Made by a program: the position numbers and the translations under genes
DNA from: a virus
Length of the DNA stretch: 64,000 nt
Virus record (IMG/VR): IMGVR_UViG_3300042330_000433
Coordinates: 1 to 64,000 of that record
Direction: 5' to 3' (one strand)
The notes under the pieces: generated by a model
Databases searched by the model: none
What the model was told of the DNA's origin: nothing
The model's input: only the letters and a program-made list of their open reading frames with translations
Shown: positions 6,871 through 15,876 of the stretch, in pieces
Numbering within the stretch: position 1 is the first letter of the stretch
Layout: every line of letters starts with the position of its first letter

Positions 6871-8327
6871 TGAAAGAAATATATTTTAAAAATGAAGCTG
6901 AAGAATTATTATTTGGTGGAATACAAAAATTTACAGATGCTATTGCATGTACTTTAGGACCTAATGGTAAAACAGTTATTATAACTGATGAATATGGTAA
7001 ACCTAAAGTTACTAAAGATGGTGTATCAGTAGCAAGAGAAATATCATTTAAAAATGCTGTTGAAAACATTGGAGCACAACTCGTAAAAGAAGTTTGTGAA
7101 TTACAAGTTAAGCAAGCAGGTGATGGAACAACTACAGCTATTGTATTAGCTAATGCTTTTATTCAAAATTTAAAAGGTTTTGAATCTAAAGATATTAACA
7201 AAGCTTTTGATGAAATTATTCCAAAAGTTATTGAACAATTAAAACTTAATTCAAAAGAATTAAAACGTGAAGATATTAAACATGTTGCTACTATATCTGC
7301 TAATAATGACGTACAGATTGGTGACATTATACAACAGGCTTATAACTTTTCTAATATAGTTAAAGCTGAAGAATCTAATAATTTAGAAGATACTCTAGAA
7401 ACTATAGAGGGAATGAAATTAGATGTATCATATATGTCTAAACTGTTTAGTAATACTAGCAAAGAAACCTGCGAGTTTACAAATCCTTATGTTCTTTTAT
7501 TAGATGGAAAACTAGAAGACCTTTTATTATTTAGACAAATACTTGAAAAAATTAGTTCTGAAAAAGAAAATTTACTTATCATTACAGAGTATATTGCTCC
7601 TAAAGAATTACGTAAGTTAGAAACATTAGTTCTTAATAAAAACATTAATGCTTGTGTTATTAAGACACCAGGATTTGGGCCTGTAAGAAAAGATTATCTT
7701 AGAGATTTATCTGACTTTACTGGAGCTGATATTATTGCTGTACAGTCAAACAAATCATACTTACCATCATGTTTAGGTAAGCTTGGTTCATGTGTTATTA
7801 ATAAAAACAATAGTTTACTAATAAAACATGAAGATGTTAATGTAGAAGATATTGTAGATAGTTTAACAAAGCTTTCTAAAAATAAAGAATTAACTGATTA
7901 TGATATAGAAATACTTAATAAACGTATTGCTAATCTTACAGCTAAAGCATCTATTATTAAAGTAGGTGGTGGTTCTGAAATAGAAATGAAAGAACGTAAG
8001 GATAGATATGATGATGCTATATTAGCTGTTGCATGTGCATTAGAAGAAGGAATTGTACAAGGTGGTGGTGAAGCATTAAGATCTATTGTAAATAATCTTT
8101 CAATTTTTAAAAGTGATCTTAATAATAGTATTAGAATATCTTTAACAGCTCCTGTTAATAGAATTATTGCAAATGGTGCAGTATTTAAAAATTCTGATAA
8201 TATGTTTGATGAAAATATTATAGATCCACTTAAAGTAACTAGATGTGCATTATTAAATGCAGTGTCTATAGCTAAAACAGTATTATCAACTGAAACAATT
8301 ATACTTAATGAACGACAATGGAATTAA
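6870..8327 (+). CDS. groEL: GroEL-type chaperonin
   Basis: 485 residues against 548 in E. coli GroEL. The equatorial ATP site is intact: TLGPNGKTVI (28-37), TKDGVSVARE with D50 (E. coli D52), AGDGTTTA with D85 (D87), and YDDA with D382 (D398) followed by LEEGIVQGGG. The apical domain is present (PGFGPVRKDYLRDL, 267-280). The missing length comes from small internal losses and from the absent Gly-Met tail; the protein ends ETIILNERQWN. The catalytic aspartates suggest an active, self-assembling chaperonin. It stands between a mobile GIY-YIG gene and terL, which it overlaps by 10 nt, in the same operon as a GroES-like gene. The likely client is a phage structural protein (inference). Confidence 0.95.
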   Translation: MKEIYFKNEAEELLFGGIQKFTDAIACTLGPNGKTVIITDEYGKPKVTKDGVSVAREISFKNAVENIGAQLVKEVCELQVKQAGDGTTTAIVLANAFIQNLKGFESKDINKAFDEIIPKVIEQLKLNSKELKREDIKHVATISANNDVQIGDIIQQAYNFSNIVKAEESNNLEDTLETIEGMKLDVSYMSKLFSNTSKETCEFTNPYVLLLDGKLEDLLLFRQILEKISSEKENLLIITEYIAPKELRKLETLVLNKNINACVIKTPGFGPVRKDYLRDLSDFTGADIIAVQSNKSYLPSCLGKLGSCVINKNNSLLIKHEDVNVEDIVDSLTKLSKNKELTDYDIEILNKRIANLTAKASIIKVGGGSEIEMKERKDRYDDAILAVACALEEGIVQGGGEALRSIVNNLSIFKSDLNNSIRISLTAPVNRIIANGAVFKNSDNMFDENIIDPLKVTRCALLNAVSIAKTVLSTETIILNERQWN

Positions 8328-10564
8328 ACAGGTATCAAACAAAGATAACACCTGAACTAAAAGAAAAGTTACCTAAAGAAGTATATGAAAATTTAATTGA
8401 ATATACATCAACTATTAAGTTTATTAAAAATTTAATAGCACCTGAACATATAAGAGGATTTGCTAAAGATAAACCTAAATCAGATTTATATGATGATGGT
8501 AGAATCCATGTAGATATAACTAATCCTCATATATTAGAGGATATGGATTATTTTAGACAACCTGCTATATTTTTTGAAAAGAATGGTAAGTATACTAATA
8601 TACCACCAAACAGTAATCCTAAATCTGAATATGCTGAATATTGGAAAGAAGAATTACGTAAATGGAAATATGGTATGGTACGTGAATCAGATGGTGAATG
8701 GATTCCTGGAGAGTTATATTTCTATTGGAATTATTCACCTATATGGTTAGTACAAACTATAGCAGTTAGTGGTGCAGGTGAAAGATCTCAAGGTGAACGT
8801 GTTAAGAAATTTGCTAAACCATGGTTAGGTGATTATTTATATTTTCATTATACAGCTAGAGCTAAACGTTTAGGTAAACATGGTAAAGTTCTTAAAACAA
8901 GGGGTATTGGATTTAGTTTTAAAAATGCATCTGAGTCACCTAGAAATATGTATGTGTTTCCAGGTTCAGGTAATCCTAATTTTCATTTAGCATCTGATAA
9001 AGGATTCTTATCTGGAGATAAAGGAATATGGGGTAAAGTACTAGATACTTTAGACTGGATTGCAGAACATACACCATTACCTCGTATGAGAACAATTGAT
9101 GCTACTAAAGAGATGAATATCCAGTTAGGATATAAAGATGAATACGGCTCACGTAAGGGCTTATTATCTTCAGTCTTTGGTATATCATTAAAAGATAATC
9201 CTGATAAAGCTAGGGGTATTAGAGGACCTTTAATTCACTATGAAGAAGATGGTTTGTTTCCTAACTTAGAAAAAGCATGGAACGTTAATAGAAAAGCTGT
9301 GGAAGATGGTGGTGTATCATTTGGATTTATGTTGGCAGGTGGAACAGGTGGTGTTGAAGGAGCTTCATTTGCAGGTTCTGAAAAACTATTTTATAAACCT
9401 GGAGCATATAACATATATGGTATACCTAATATATTTGATAAAGGAGCTAGTGGTGAAAATGAATGTGGTTTCTTTTGGGGAGCGTATTTAAATAGAAATG
9501 AATGTTATGATGAATCATGTGGTGAACCAGATGTTATTAAATCTTTAATAGAAATATTATTAGATAGGCACGAAGTTAAATACAATTCATCTGATGCAAG
9601 AGCTATTACTCAAAAGAAAGCTGAGGAACCTATTACACCTCAAGAAGCTATTATGCGTACTGAAGGTACAGTGTTTCCTGTAGCTGATATAAAAGATTAC
9701 TTAGAAAGTATTGGTCCTAAAAAAGAATCATTTCTTGCAGAACATTATGTTGGAGATATAGTTTATGACAATGCTGGTAATACTAAATGGGAAATGACAA
9801 CTGATAAATATCCACTTAGAGCTTATGATAGTTCTGATACAGATAGAACAGGTTGTTTAGAGATATTTGAAATGCCTAAAAAGAATGCTAATGGTGAAAT
9901 TGCTAGAGGAAGATACATATTTGGTATTGACCCTATTGATGCAGATACAGGAACTTCGTTATTTAGTATAATTGGTATGGATACTTTTACTGACAGAATA
10001 GTTTGTGAGTATACAGGTAGACCTAGATTAGCTAATGATGCTTATGAAACTGCATTACGTATACTAAAATTTTATAATGGTGAAGCTAACTATGAATCTA
10101 ACTTAAAAGGATTATTTAGTTATTTTGATGCTAGAAATTGTTTACATTATTTATGTGATGTACCACAGATATTAAAAGATATGGAATTAGTTAAAGCAAC
10201 TAATTTATATGGTAATAAAGCTAAAGGTACTCATGCTAATAAAGAAATAAATAAATGGGGTAGATTACTTCAAGCACAATATATGTTAACTCAATATAAT
10301 GAAAATGATGAAGAAGATAATAGCTTAAAACTACATCATATTAGAAGTATTCCTTATTTAGAAGAATGTATAGCTTGGAATAGTGATGGTAACTTTGATA
10401 GGGTTTCTGCCGCAGGTATGTTATTTTTATTAAGAGAAGATAGAGTTAAAAGAACTAACTCTATGATAGCTAATCAAAATAATAAAATTAAACAAGCTTC
10501 ACAAGATTCTTTTTTTGAAAAAAATTGGAATAATAATAAACTTAATAACAACTCAATGTACTAA
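8318..10564 (+). CDS. terL: terminase large subunit (TerL)
   Basis: 748 residues. It pumps DNA into the prohead and cuts it. The ATPase domain has the shifted Walker A typical of terminases, KTRGIGFS (193-200), with the Lys at the start, and Walker B LIHYEED (305-311). The RNase H-like nuclease follows with acidic residues D538 (GIDPIDAD), D604 (SYFDARN) and D694 (NFDRVSAAG). Length and layout fit crAss-like terminases. No small subunit is recognised nearby. The gene ends just before the conserved upstream element at 10567, and the portal has its own promoter, so packaging and capsid genes are partly uncoupled. Confidence 0.93.
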   Translation: MELNRYQTKITPELKEKLPKEVYENLIEYTSTIKFIKNLIAPEHIRGFAKDKPKSDLYDDGRIHVDITNPHILEDMDYFRQPAIFFEKNGKYTNIPPNSNPKSEYAEYWKEELRKWKYGMVRESDGEWIPGELYFYWNYSPIWLVQTIAVSGAGERSQGERVKKFAKPWLGDYLYFHYTARAKRLGKHGKVLKTRGIGFSFKNASESPRNMYVFPGSGNPNFHLASDKGFLSGDKGIWGKVLDTLDWIAEHTPLPRMRTIDATKEMNIQLGYKDEYGSRKGLLSSVFGISLKDNPDKARGIRGPLIHYEEDGLFPNLEKAWNVNRKAVEDGGVSFGFMLAGGTGGVEGASFAGSEKLFYKPGAYNIYGIPNIFDKGASGENECGFFWGAYLNRNECYDESCGEPDVIKSLIEILLDRHEVKYNSSDARAITQKKAEEPITPQEAIMRTEGTVFPVADIKDYLESIGPKKESFLAEHYVGDIVYDNAGNTKWEMTTDKYPLRAYDSSDTDRTGCLEIFEMPKKNANGEIARGRYIFGIDPIDADTGTSLFSIIGMDTFTDRIVCEYTGRPRLANDAYETALRILKFYNGEANYESNLKGLFSYFDARNCLHYLCDVPQILKDMELVKATNLYGNKAKGTHANKEINKWGRLLQAQYMLTQYNENDEEDNSLKLHHIRSIPYLEECIAWNSDGNFDRVSAAGMLFLLREDRVKRTNSMIANQNNKIKQASQDSFFEKNWNNNKLNNNSMY

Positions 10565-10566
10565 AT

Positions 10567-10583
10567 TAGCTATTAGTAAATAA
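10567..10583 (+). promoter_or_regulatory. conserved upstream element, copy 2
   Basis: TAGCTATTAGTAAATAA, identical to copy 1, starts 3 nt after the terL stop codon and ends 28 nt before the TTTGG box of the portal promoter. Confidence 0.75.
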
Positions 10584-10588
10584 AAAAA

Positions 10589-10627
10589 ATTGTGTTATTT
10601 CTTATAAATTATTTGGAATAACACAAT
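10589..10627 (+). repeat. 11-bp inverted repeat around the -33 box of the portal promoter
   Basis: ATTGTGTTATT (10589-10599) and AATAACACAAT (10617-10627) are perfect inverse copies with 17 nt between them, and the TTTGG box (10612-10616) lies in the loop. The other two promoters of this class lack it. It could be a dimeric operator or a DNA cruciform. Confidence 0.65.
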
Positions 10628-10643
10628 TAATTTTGTATATTAG
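10612..10643 (+). promoter_or_regulatory. late-class promoter of the portal gene
   Basis: TTTGG (10612-10616), 19 nt, TATATTAG (10636-10643, one mismatch to TAnnTTTG). The conserved element lies 28 nt upstream. Start of transcription is expected near 10650, 26 nt before the portal ATG. Confidence 0.75.
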
Positions 10644-10675
10644 TAAGTTATTAATAAATTTAATATAAATTATAT

Positions 10676-13078
10676 ATGCCAACACCAAGAATAAATAGTA
10701 TTATAATGCCTAGACAGCGTTTGAAATACAGCCAAAAAAATAAAGAATGGCGAAAAGATAATGTGGATCATGCAGATAAACATTCATTCTATAATAATGA
10801 GTATGTTAGGAAAAGTCTTCAAAACAAAGTTATAAATTTAAATTTATATAATGGTATTGTAGATATTAGAGATTTAACAAACGTAGTAAATCCACATCAA
10901 GTAGATGCTTCATTTGTACCTAACAATATTCCACATCACCCTATAATGGTACCAAAGATTGATTTGTTGGTAGGAGAAGAAATTAAACGTAGATTTGATT
11001 GGTCTGTAATTGTTACCAATGCTGATGCTATTAGTAAAAAAGAAGAAGATAAAAAAGCTTTTCTTCAACAAAAACTTACTGAATTTTTAGAGGCTAATTA
11101 TAAAGAAGATGAATTAAAAGTTAAAATGGATGAACTTGCTAAACATATGAAATATAGTTGGCAAGACATTCGTGAAAAAATGGCTAATCAAATTCTTAAA
11201 CATTATAGCCAAGAACAAAGATTTGATAGATTATTTAACGATGGATTTAAAGAAGCTTTAATTTTAGCTGAAGAAATTTATCAGTGTGATATTGTACATG
11301 ATGAACCATATTTAACTAAATTAAATCCACTAAAAGTACATAGTATTAGAAGTGGTAATTCAGATAGAATTGAAGATTCATCTATTATAATTATACAAGA
11401 TCACTGGAGTCCTAATAAAATTGTTGATGTTTATCACGATGAATTAAAACCTGAAGATATTGATTATATTATGGAATATACTCAAACATCATCTAAAGGC
11501 TCTTACTCCGATGATCAAAATAATCACGTTCTTTTACGTGATGCTTTGAACACTGGGGTTGAAGGAATGTATGATACAATCTTTAATTTAGCTGAAATTA
11601 ATGGTCACTTCTTTGGCTCTAACTTTACAGATGATACAGGTAATATACGTGTATTAAAAGTATTTTGGAAATCATTGAAACAAGTATACAAAGTTAAATA
11701 TTATGATGAATATGGAGAAGAACAATATAAAATTGCTTCTGAAGAATATATTCCTAATAAAGATTTAGGTGAAGAATTAACTTCTATGTGGGTTAATGAA
11801 TGGTGGGAAGGTGTTAAGATAGGTAAAGATGTTTATTTAAATATTAAACCTAGAAGAATACAATATAATAAAATTAATAATCCATCATTATGTCATCCAG
11901 GTATTATTGGACAAATATATAATACTACTCAATCTAAAGCAGTATCATTAGTTGATAGATGTAAAAACTATCAATATATGTATGATGTTATTTGGGATAG
12001 ACTTAATAAAGCTATATCTACTAATTATGGTAAAATATTTGAATTAGATTTAGCTAAAGTTCCTGAAAATTGGGAAATAGAAAAATGGTTACACTTTGCA
12101 GTAGTAAATAAGATTGCTGTAATAGATTCATTTAAAGAAGGTAATCAAGGTGCAGCAACTGGTAAATTAGCTGGTGGTTTTTCTGGACAAGGTGGTAGAG
12201 TTATGGATATGGAAACAGGTTCATATATTCAACAACATATCCAGTTACTTGAGTTTATTAAAATGGAAATGGGTGAGATTGCAGGAGTATCTGCACAACG
12301 TCAAGGACAAATTTCTAATAGAGAAACTGTTGGTGGTGTAGAAAGATCTGTTAATCAATCATCTCATATTACAGAGTATTGGTTTATGTTACATGAACAA
12401 TGTAAAATTAGAGTATTAGAATGTTTTCTAGAAACTGCTAAGATTGCACTAAAAGGTAATAATAAAAAAGTACAATATATATTAGATGATCAATCTATTG
12501 AAATTTTAAATTTAGATGCTGATGAATTTTGTGAAAATGATTATGGATTAGTATTAACTTCTAGTTCTAAAACACAAGAGTTAGAATCTATGATTAAACA
12601 AAATGCTCAAGCTTTCTTACAGAATGGTGGAAGTATGTCAACTATTATGGATATATATTTTAGTCCATCTTTATCAGATATGAGAAGAAGACTTGAAGAA
12701 GCTGAAGAACAAACACATCAAAGAAATTCTGAAGCATCTCAACAACAATCTAAAGATGCTCAAGCTGCAATGGCTCAAACAATGGAATTAGAAAATAGAA
12801 AATTAGAACTTGAAGATATAAAAAATCAAAGAGATAATGAAACTAAACGCTATATTGCTGAGTTATCAAATGAGTTAAATGGTGAAGAAGTTTCAGATGA
12901 TGGTATTGTTAATCCTTTAGATGAAGCAAAGTTTCAATTAGATAGTCAAAAAAGAAAAGATGATTATTTACTAAAAATAAAAGCTTTAGATCAAGACATG
13001 ATTAAACATAAAGATCAAATGGAGGCTAAAAAAATAGATCAAAGTATAAATAGAATAAAAAAGAAAAGTACGAATTAG
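10676..13078 (+). CDS. portal protein
   Basis: 800 residues. It forms the ring at the capsid vertex through which DNA enters and leaves. The assignment rests on crAss-type portal features: a basic N-terminus, the region KIDLLVGEEIKRRFDW (about 95-110), the IAGVSAQRQGQISNRETVGGVE stretch (about 535-555) typical of this family, and a long C-terminal coiled coil rich in Gln, Glu and Lys (about 675-800). Position directly after terL and before the scaffold and capsid genes agrees. It ends with TAG, which is also the first three bases of the third conserved upstream element. Confidence 0.92.
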   Translation: MPTPRINSIIMPRQRLKYSQKNKEWRKDNVDHADKHSFYNNEYVRKSLQNKVINLNLYNGIVDIRDLTNVVNPHQVDASFVPNNIPHHPIMVPKIDLLVGEEIKRRFDWSVIVTNADAISKKEEDKKAFLQQKLTEFLEANYKEDELKVKMDELAKHMKYSWQDIREKMANQILKHYSQEQRFDRLFNDGFKEALILAEEIYQCDIVHDEPYLTKLNPLKVHSIRSGNSDRIEDSSIIIIQDHWSPNKIVDVYHDELKPEDIDYIMEYTQTSSKGSYSDDQNNHVLLRDALNTGVEGMYDTIFNLAEINGHFFGSNFTDDTGNIRVLKVFWKSLKQVYKVKYYDEYGEEQYKIASEEYIPNKDLGEELTSMWVNEWWEGVKIGKDVYLNIKPRRIQYNKINNPSLCHPGIIGQIYNTTQSKAVSLVDRCKNYQYMYDVIWDRLNKAISTNYGKIFELDLAKVPENWEIEKWLHFAVVNKIAVIDSFKEGNQGAATGKLAGGFSGQGGRVMDMETGSYIQQHIQLLEFIKMEMGEIAGVSAQRQGQISNRETVGGVERSVNQSSHITEYWFMLHEQCKIRVLECFLETAKIALKGNNKKVQYILDDQSIEILNLDADEFCENDYGLVLTSSSKTQELESMIKQNAQAFLQNGGSMSTIMDIYFSPSLSDMRRRLEEAEEQTHQRNSEASQQQSKDAQAAMAQTMELENRKLELEDIKNQRDNETKRYIAELSNELNGEEVSDDGIVNPLDEAKFQLDSQKRKDDYLLKIKALDQDMIKHKDQMEAKKIDQSINRIKKKSTN

Positions 13079-13092
13079 CTATTAGCAAATAA
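13076..13092 (+). promoter_or_regulatory. conserved upstream element, copy 3
   Basis: TAGCTATTAGCAAATAA, one base different from the other copies. It overlaps the portal stop codon and ends 28 nt before the TTTGG box at 13121. Confidence 0.75.
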
Positions 13093-13120
13093 CAAAAAAT
13101 TGAATATTTTTTAATATTTA

Positions 13121-13152
13121 TTTGGAATTATTTATAAAATAGTTTATATTTG
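13121..13152 (+). promoter_or_regulatory. late-class promoter of the scaffold/capsid genes
   Basis: TTTGG (13121-13125), 19 nt, TATATTTG (13145-13152). Transcription start is expected near 13159, so translation of the next gene cannot begin at the upstream in-frame TTG at 13150, which lies inside the -7 box. Confidence 0.8.
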
Positions 13153-13179
13153 CAAACTTTATATAACACGGGAGAAATT

Positions 13180-14256
13180 ATGGAAGAAAATGAAGATTTA
13201 ACATCAATCTTTAGTTCAGCAATGGATTTAAATTTTGATAGTACATATTTTGAATCTGATGAAGATCAAAATGATGAAAACAACAATGATGATTTGGATG
13301 AAGATCCAGAAAAAAATAAAGCTATTGAGGGTGAAGATCCAGAGGACGTAGATAGTGAAGAAGACGATAATAATGAAGGTGATGATTCAGGTGATGAATC
13401 TTCTCCCAACTTATATTCTTCCATCTCTAACGTTCTATTTGAACAAGGTCTATTACCTTCATTAGAGTCTTCTGAAAATATTAAAACAGTAGATGATTTT
13501 ACAAATGCTTTAAAAGTTGAAATTGACACTCAAGCTAAACTAAAAATTGAAGAGCATTTAAATAATTTAGATTTAGAAACAATTGCTACTTCTAAAAAGC
13601 AAATTCTAGATTTAGATAAAATTGATGAAGATTATTTAAAAGATAATCTTGAAGTTGCAAAAGATATTATTTTTAGAGATTATGTAAATCAAGGACTATC
13701 TGAAGATAGAGCTAAAAAAATGTTAAGAAAGACTATTGATTTAGGTGAAGACATTTTATTAGAAGATGCTTTAGAATCTAAAGAAAGTTTAAAAGCATTT
13801 GAAAATAAACAAATAGCTCTTGAATTACAACGAGTAGAGCAAAACAAAATTAATCAAGCTAGAGAACAAGAAAAAATTGATAATTCAATTAAACAATTTA
13901 TTTTTGAATCTAAAGAAGTAATTAAAGGAATACCTAATACTAAAGCAATTAGTGATAAAGTATTCAAGACAATGACTGAAGTTGTTAGTAAGAATCCTGA
14001 AACAGGTGAATTAGAAAACAAATTCATGAATGAAAGATCTAAAGACCCAATTCGATTTGATACAAAAATGTATTACTTATATGAATTAACAAATGGTTTT
14101 ACAGATTTAAGTAAAATAAAAACAACAGTTAAATCAAGTGCTACTAGAGATCTAGAAAAAGCATTAAGAAAAACTAAGTTTGAAGATAATGGACAACCAG
14201 GTTATTTAACAGATCCTAATAGTTACTCAGGTGGATTTGGAAGTGAGTTGGTTTAA
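13180..14256 (+). CDS. acidic scaffold-like capsid assembly protein
   Basis: 358 residues from ATG 13180. That start is fixed by the promoter and by a rare Shine-Dalgarno-like GGGAG at 13170-13174, 5 nt before the ATG. The first 90 residues are extremely acidic and of low complexity (Asp, Glu, Asn, Ser). The middle and end are helical with coiled-coil character (about 195-260). Size, composition and position between portal and major capsid protein fit a phage scaffolding protein, which shapes the prohead and then leaves or is cut. No protease motif is seen. The functional call is inference from context. Confidence 0.75.
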   Translation: MEENEDLTSIFSSAMDLNFDSTYFESDEDQNDENNNDDLDEDPEKNKAIEGEDPEDVDSEEDDNNEGDDSGDESSPNLYSSISNVLFEQGLLPSLESSENIKTVDDFTNALKVEIDTQAKLKIEEHLNNLDLETIATSKKQILDLDKIDEDYLKDNLEVAKDIIFRDYVNQGLSEDRAKKMLRKTIDLGEDILLEDALESKESLKAFENKQIALELQRVEQNKINQAREQEKIDNSIKQFIFESKEVIKGIPNTKAISDKVFKTMTEVVSKNPETGELENKFMNERSKDPIRFDTKMYYLYELTNGFTDLSKIKTTVKSSATRDLEKALRKTKFEDNGQPGYLTDPNSYSGGFGSELV

Positions 14257-14297
14257 ATAAATGAATGACAAATAAAAACAATTAAAAATTAAATTAA

Positions 14298-15803
14298 ATG
14301 AGTTTAGGAAAGTATGTAATGACCAAAGGTAAAGCATGGTCAGGTTTAACACTAAAAAATCACATCGGTGCAATTTTTGGATTACAACCACAATTAGTTT
14401 CACCATTAACAACTGTGTTGTTACAAAGCTCTGGAATGAAAAATTTAGATACAACATTATCTATGTTCCCAGAAAAAGTTTTAAACAGTGCGGATGATTT
14501 TGTATGGAAAGTAGTAGGTAGTGATGAAAGAAATATACCACTTGTTGAAGCAAGATTTCAAGGCGCAGTAGTTACTTCAAGTACAACTGGTGTTGGTCAA
14601 GCTAGAACACAATTCCAAATGGTATTTGGAGAAAAATGGTTTACTAAAATGCATGTTATTGCAGGTCCTAGACCAGATGTATATCAAATTAGAATTTTAG
14701 AAGATGCTTTTGAAGAAGGATCATTGTATGTTTATAACTGTGAAGTATGGGGTGGTCAAGAATCACTTGCTGGTATTCCTGGAGATGAACTTGTAGGTGG
14801 AAATAGATTTAGTATTGAATCTGCATATTCTGAAGATGAACTTTCTATTCAAGGTGCTGGAATTCAATTTACTTCACCTTACTTAATGAGAAACTCAGTT
14901 TCTACATTACGTATGGAACATAAAGTTTCTGGTGCAATGATTGATTGTAAAGTAGAACCAGTTTATTTTGCTGGTATTGAAACAAGAGATCCTAACACAG
15001 GTAAAGTACATAAGTCTACAACTTGGATGCAAGAAGTTTACTGGCAGTTTGAAAAATCATTTTCACGAATTAAATCTCGTACAATCATGTTTGGTAAAAC
15101 AAACCGTGATGAAAATGGTGGATATTTAAACGTTGGTGCATCAGGTATCAAAATTAAAGCAGGTTCTGGTATTAGAGAACAAATGGAAGTTTCAAATACA
15201 ATTACGTATAACTTCTTCTCAATGCGTTTACTTGAAGATGCTCTTTCAGAATTATCAGAAGGTAAATTAGATTTCTCTGAACGTAAATTTATGTTACGTA
15301 CAGGTGAAAGAGGAGCTGCTCAATTTAATAGAGCTGCTACTGCTGCTGCTTCTGGTTGGAAATCATTATTTGATAATACCAATCAAAATGCAATCAATAA
15401 AGTACAATCTAAATTCCATGAAAATGCATTTAAAGGTGGATTCCAATTCACTGAATGGTTAGCACCTAATAACATTCATATTATGTTAGAGGTAGATCCA
15501 GCTTATGATGATAAAGTTCGTAACAAAATTTTACATCCAGATGGTGGAGTTGCTGAATCTTACAGATATGATATTCTTTACATTGGTTCAATGGAAGAGC
15601 CTAACATCCAAAAAATCAAAGTTAAAGGCGATGATGAATTGAGAGGTTATATGGCAGGTATTAGAGATCCATTTTCTGGACGTAGAGGTGGAATCATGCA
15701 ATTAATGGAAGATAGTGCTACTATGACAGCTATGTGTGGTACAGGAGCGATGGTTAAAGATCCTTCTAGAACACTAACTTTCAAACCAGCATTGTTAGAT
15801 TAA
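14298..15803 (+). CDS. major capsid protein (crAss-like, HK97-type)
   Basis: 501 residues. It starts MSLGKYVMTKGKAWSGLTL and contains PLTTVLLQSSGMKNLD, GEKWFTKMHVIAGPRPDVYQIRI and a Trp-rich WMQEVYWQFEKSFSRIKSRT segment (about 237-256), all of the kind I know from crAss-like capsid proteins. The HK97 fold cannot be read from sequence directly but is established for the family. The gene is less AT-rich than its surroundings and uses more uniform codons, as expected for the most abundant virion protein. It ends at a strong terminator (15820-15849), giving a short scaffold-capsid transcript from the promoter at 13121. Confidence 0.93.
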   Translation: MSLGKYVMTKGKAWSGLTLKNHIGAIFGLQPQLVSPLTTVLLQSSGMKNLDTTLSMFPEKVLNSADDFVWKVVGSDERNIPLVEARFQGAVVTSSTTGVGQARTQFQMVFGEKWFTKMHVIAGPRPDVYQIRILEDAFEEGSLYVYNCEVWGGQESLAGIPGDELVGGNRFSIESAYSEDELSIQGAGIQFTSPYLMRNSVSTLRMEHKVSGAMIDCKVEPVYFAGIETRDPNTGKVHKSTTWMQEVYWQFEKSFSRIKSRTIMFGKTNRDENGGYLNVGASGIKIKAGSGIREQMEVSNTITYNFFSMRLLEDALSELSEGKLDFSERKFMLRTGERGAAQFNRAATAAASGWKSLFDNTNQNAINKVQSKFHENAFKGGFQFTEWLAPNNIHIMLEVDPAYDDKVRNKILHPDGGVAESYRYDILYIGSMEEPNIQKIKVKGDDELRGYMAGIRDPFSGRRGGIMQLMEDSATMTAMCGTGAMVKDPSRTLTFKPALLD

Positions 15804-15819
15804 TTATATTAAGGCTTTT

Positions 15820-15849
15820 AAAGGTTGTGCCACAACAACCTTTATTTTT
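15820..15849 (+). terminator. rho-independent terminator after the major capsid gene
   Basis: AAAGGTTGT (15820-15828) pairs with ACAACCTTT (15835-15843), followed by ATTTTT. Confidence 0.88.
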
Positions 15850-15876
15850 ATAAACTAATAAGAAGAATAAAATACA

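Noticed and set aside
8318-10564. Damaged Walker A in TerL because the usual GK(S/T) is missing
   Set aside because: Terminases often carry the Lys at the start of the loop (K-x-R-x-x-G-x-S). The form KTRGIGFS is normal for them.
13150-13179. Ten extra codons at the start of the scaffold-like gene
   Set aside because: The TTG start lies in the -7 box of the promoter and would not be in the transcript. ATG 13180 with GGGAG upstream is preferred.
13266-13529. Leftward Ser-rich reading frame opposite the acidic scaffold N-terminus
   Set aside because: It is the mirror of the Asp/Glu/Asn-rich low-complexity stretch and has no signals of its own.
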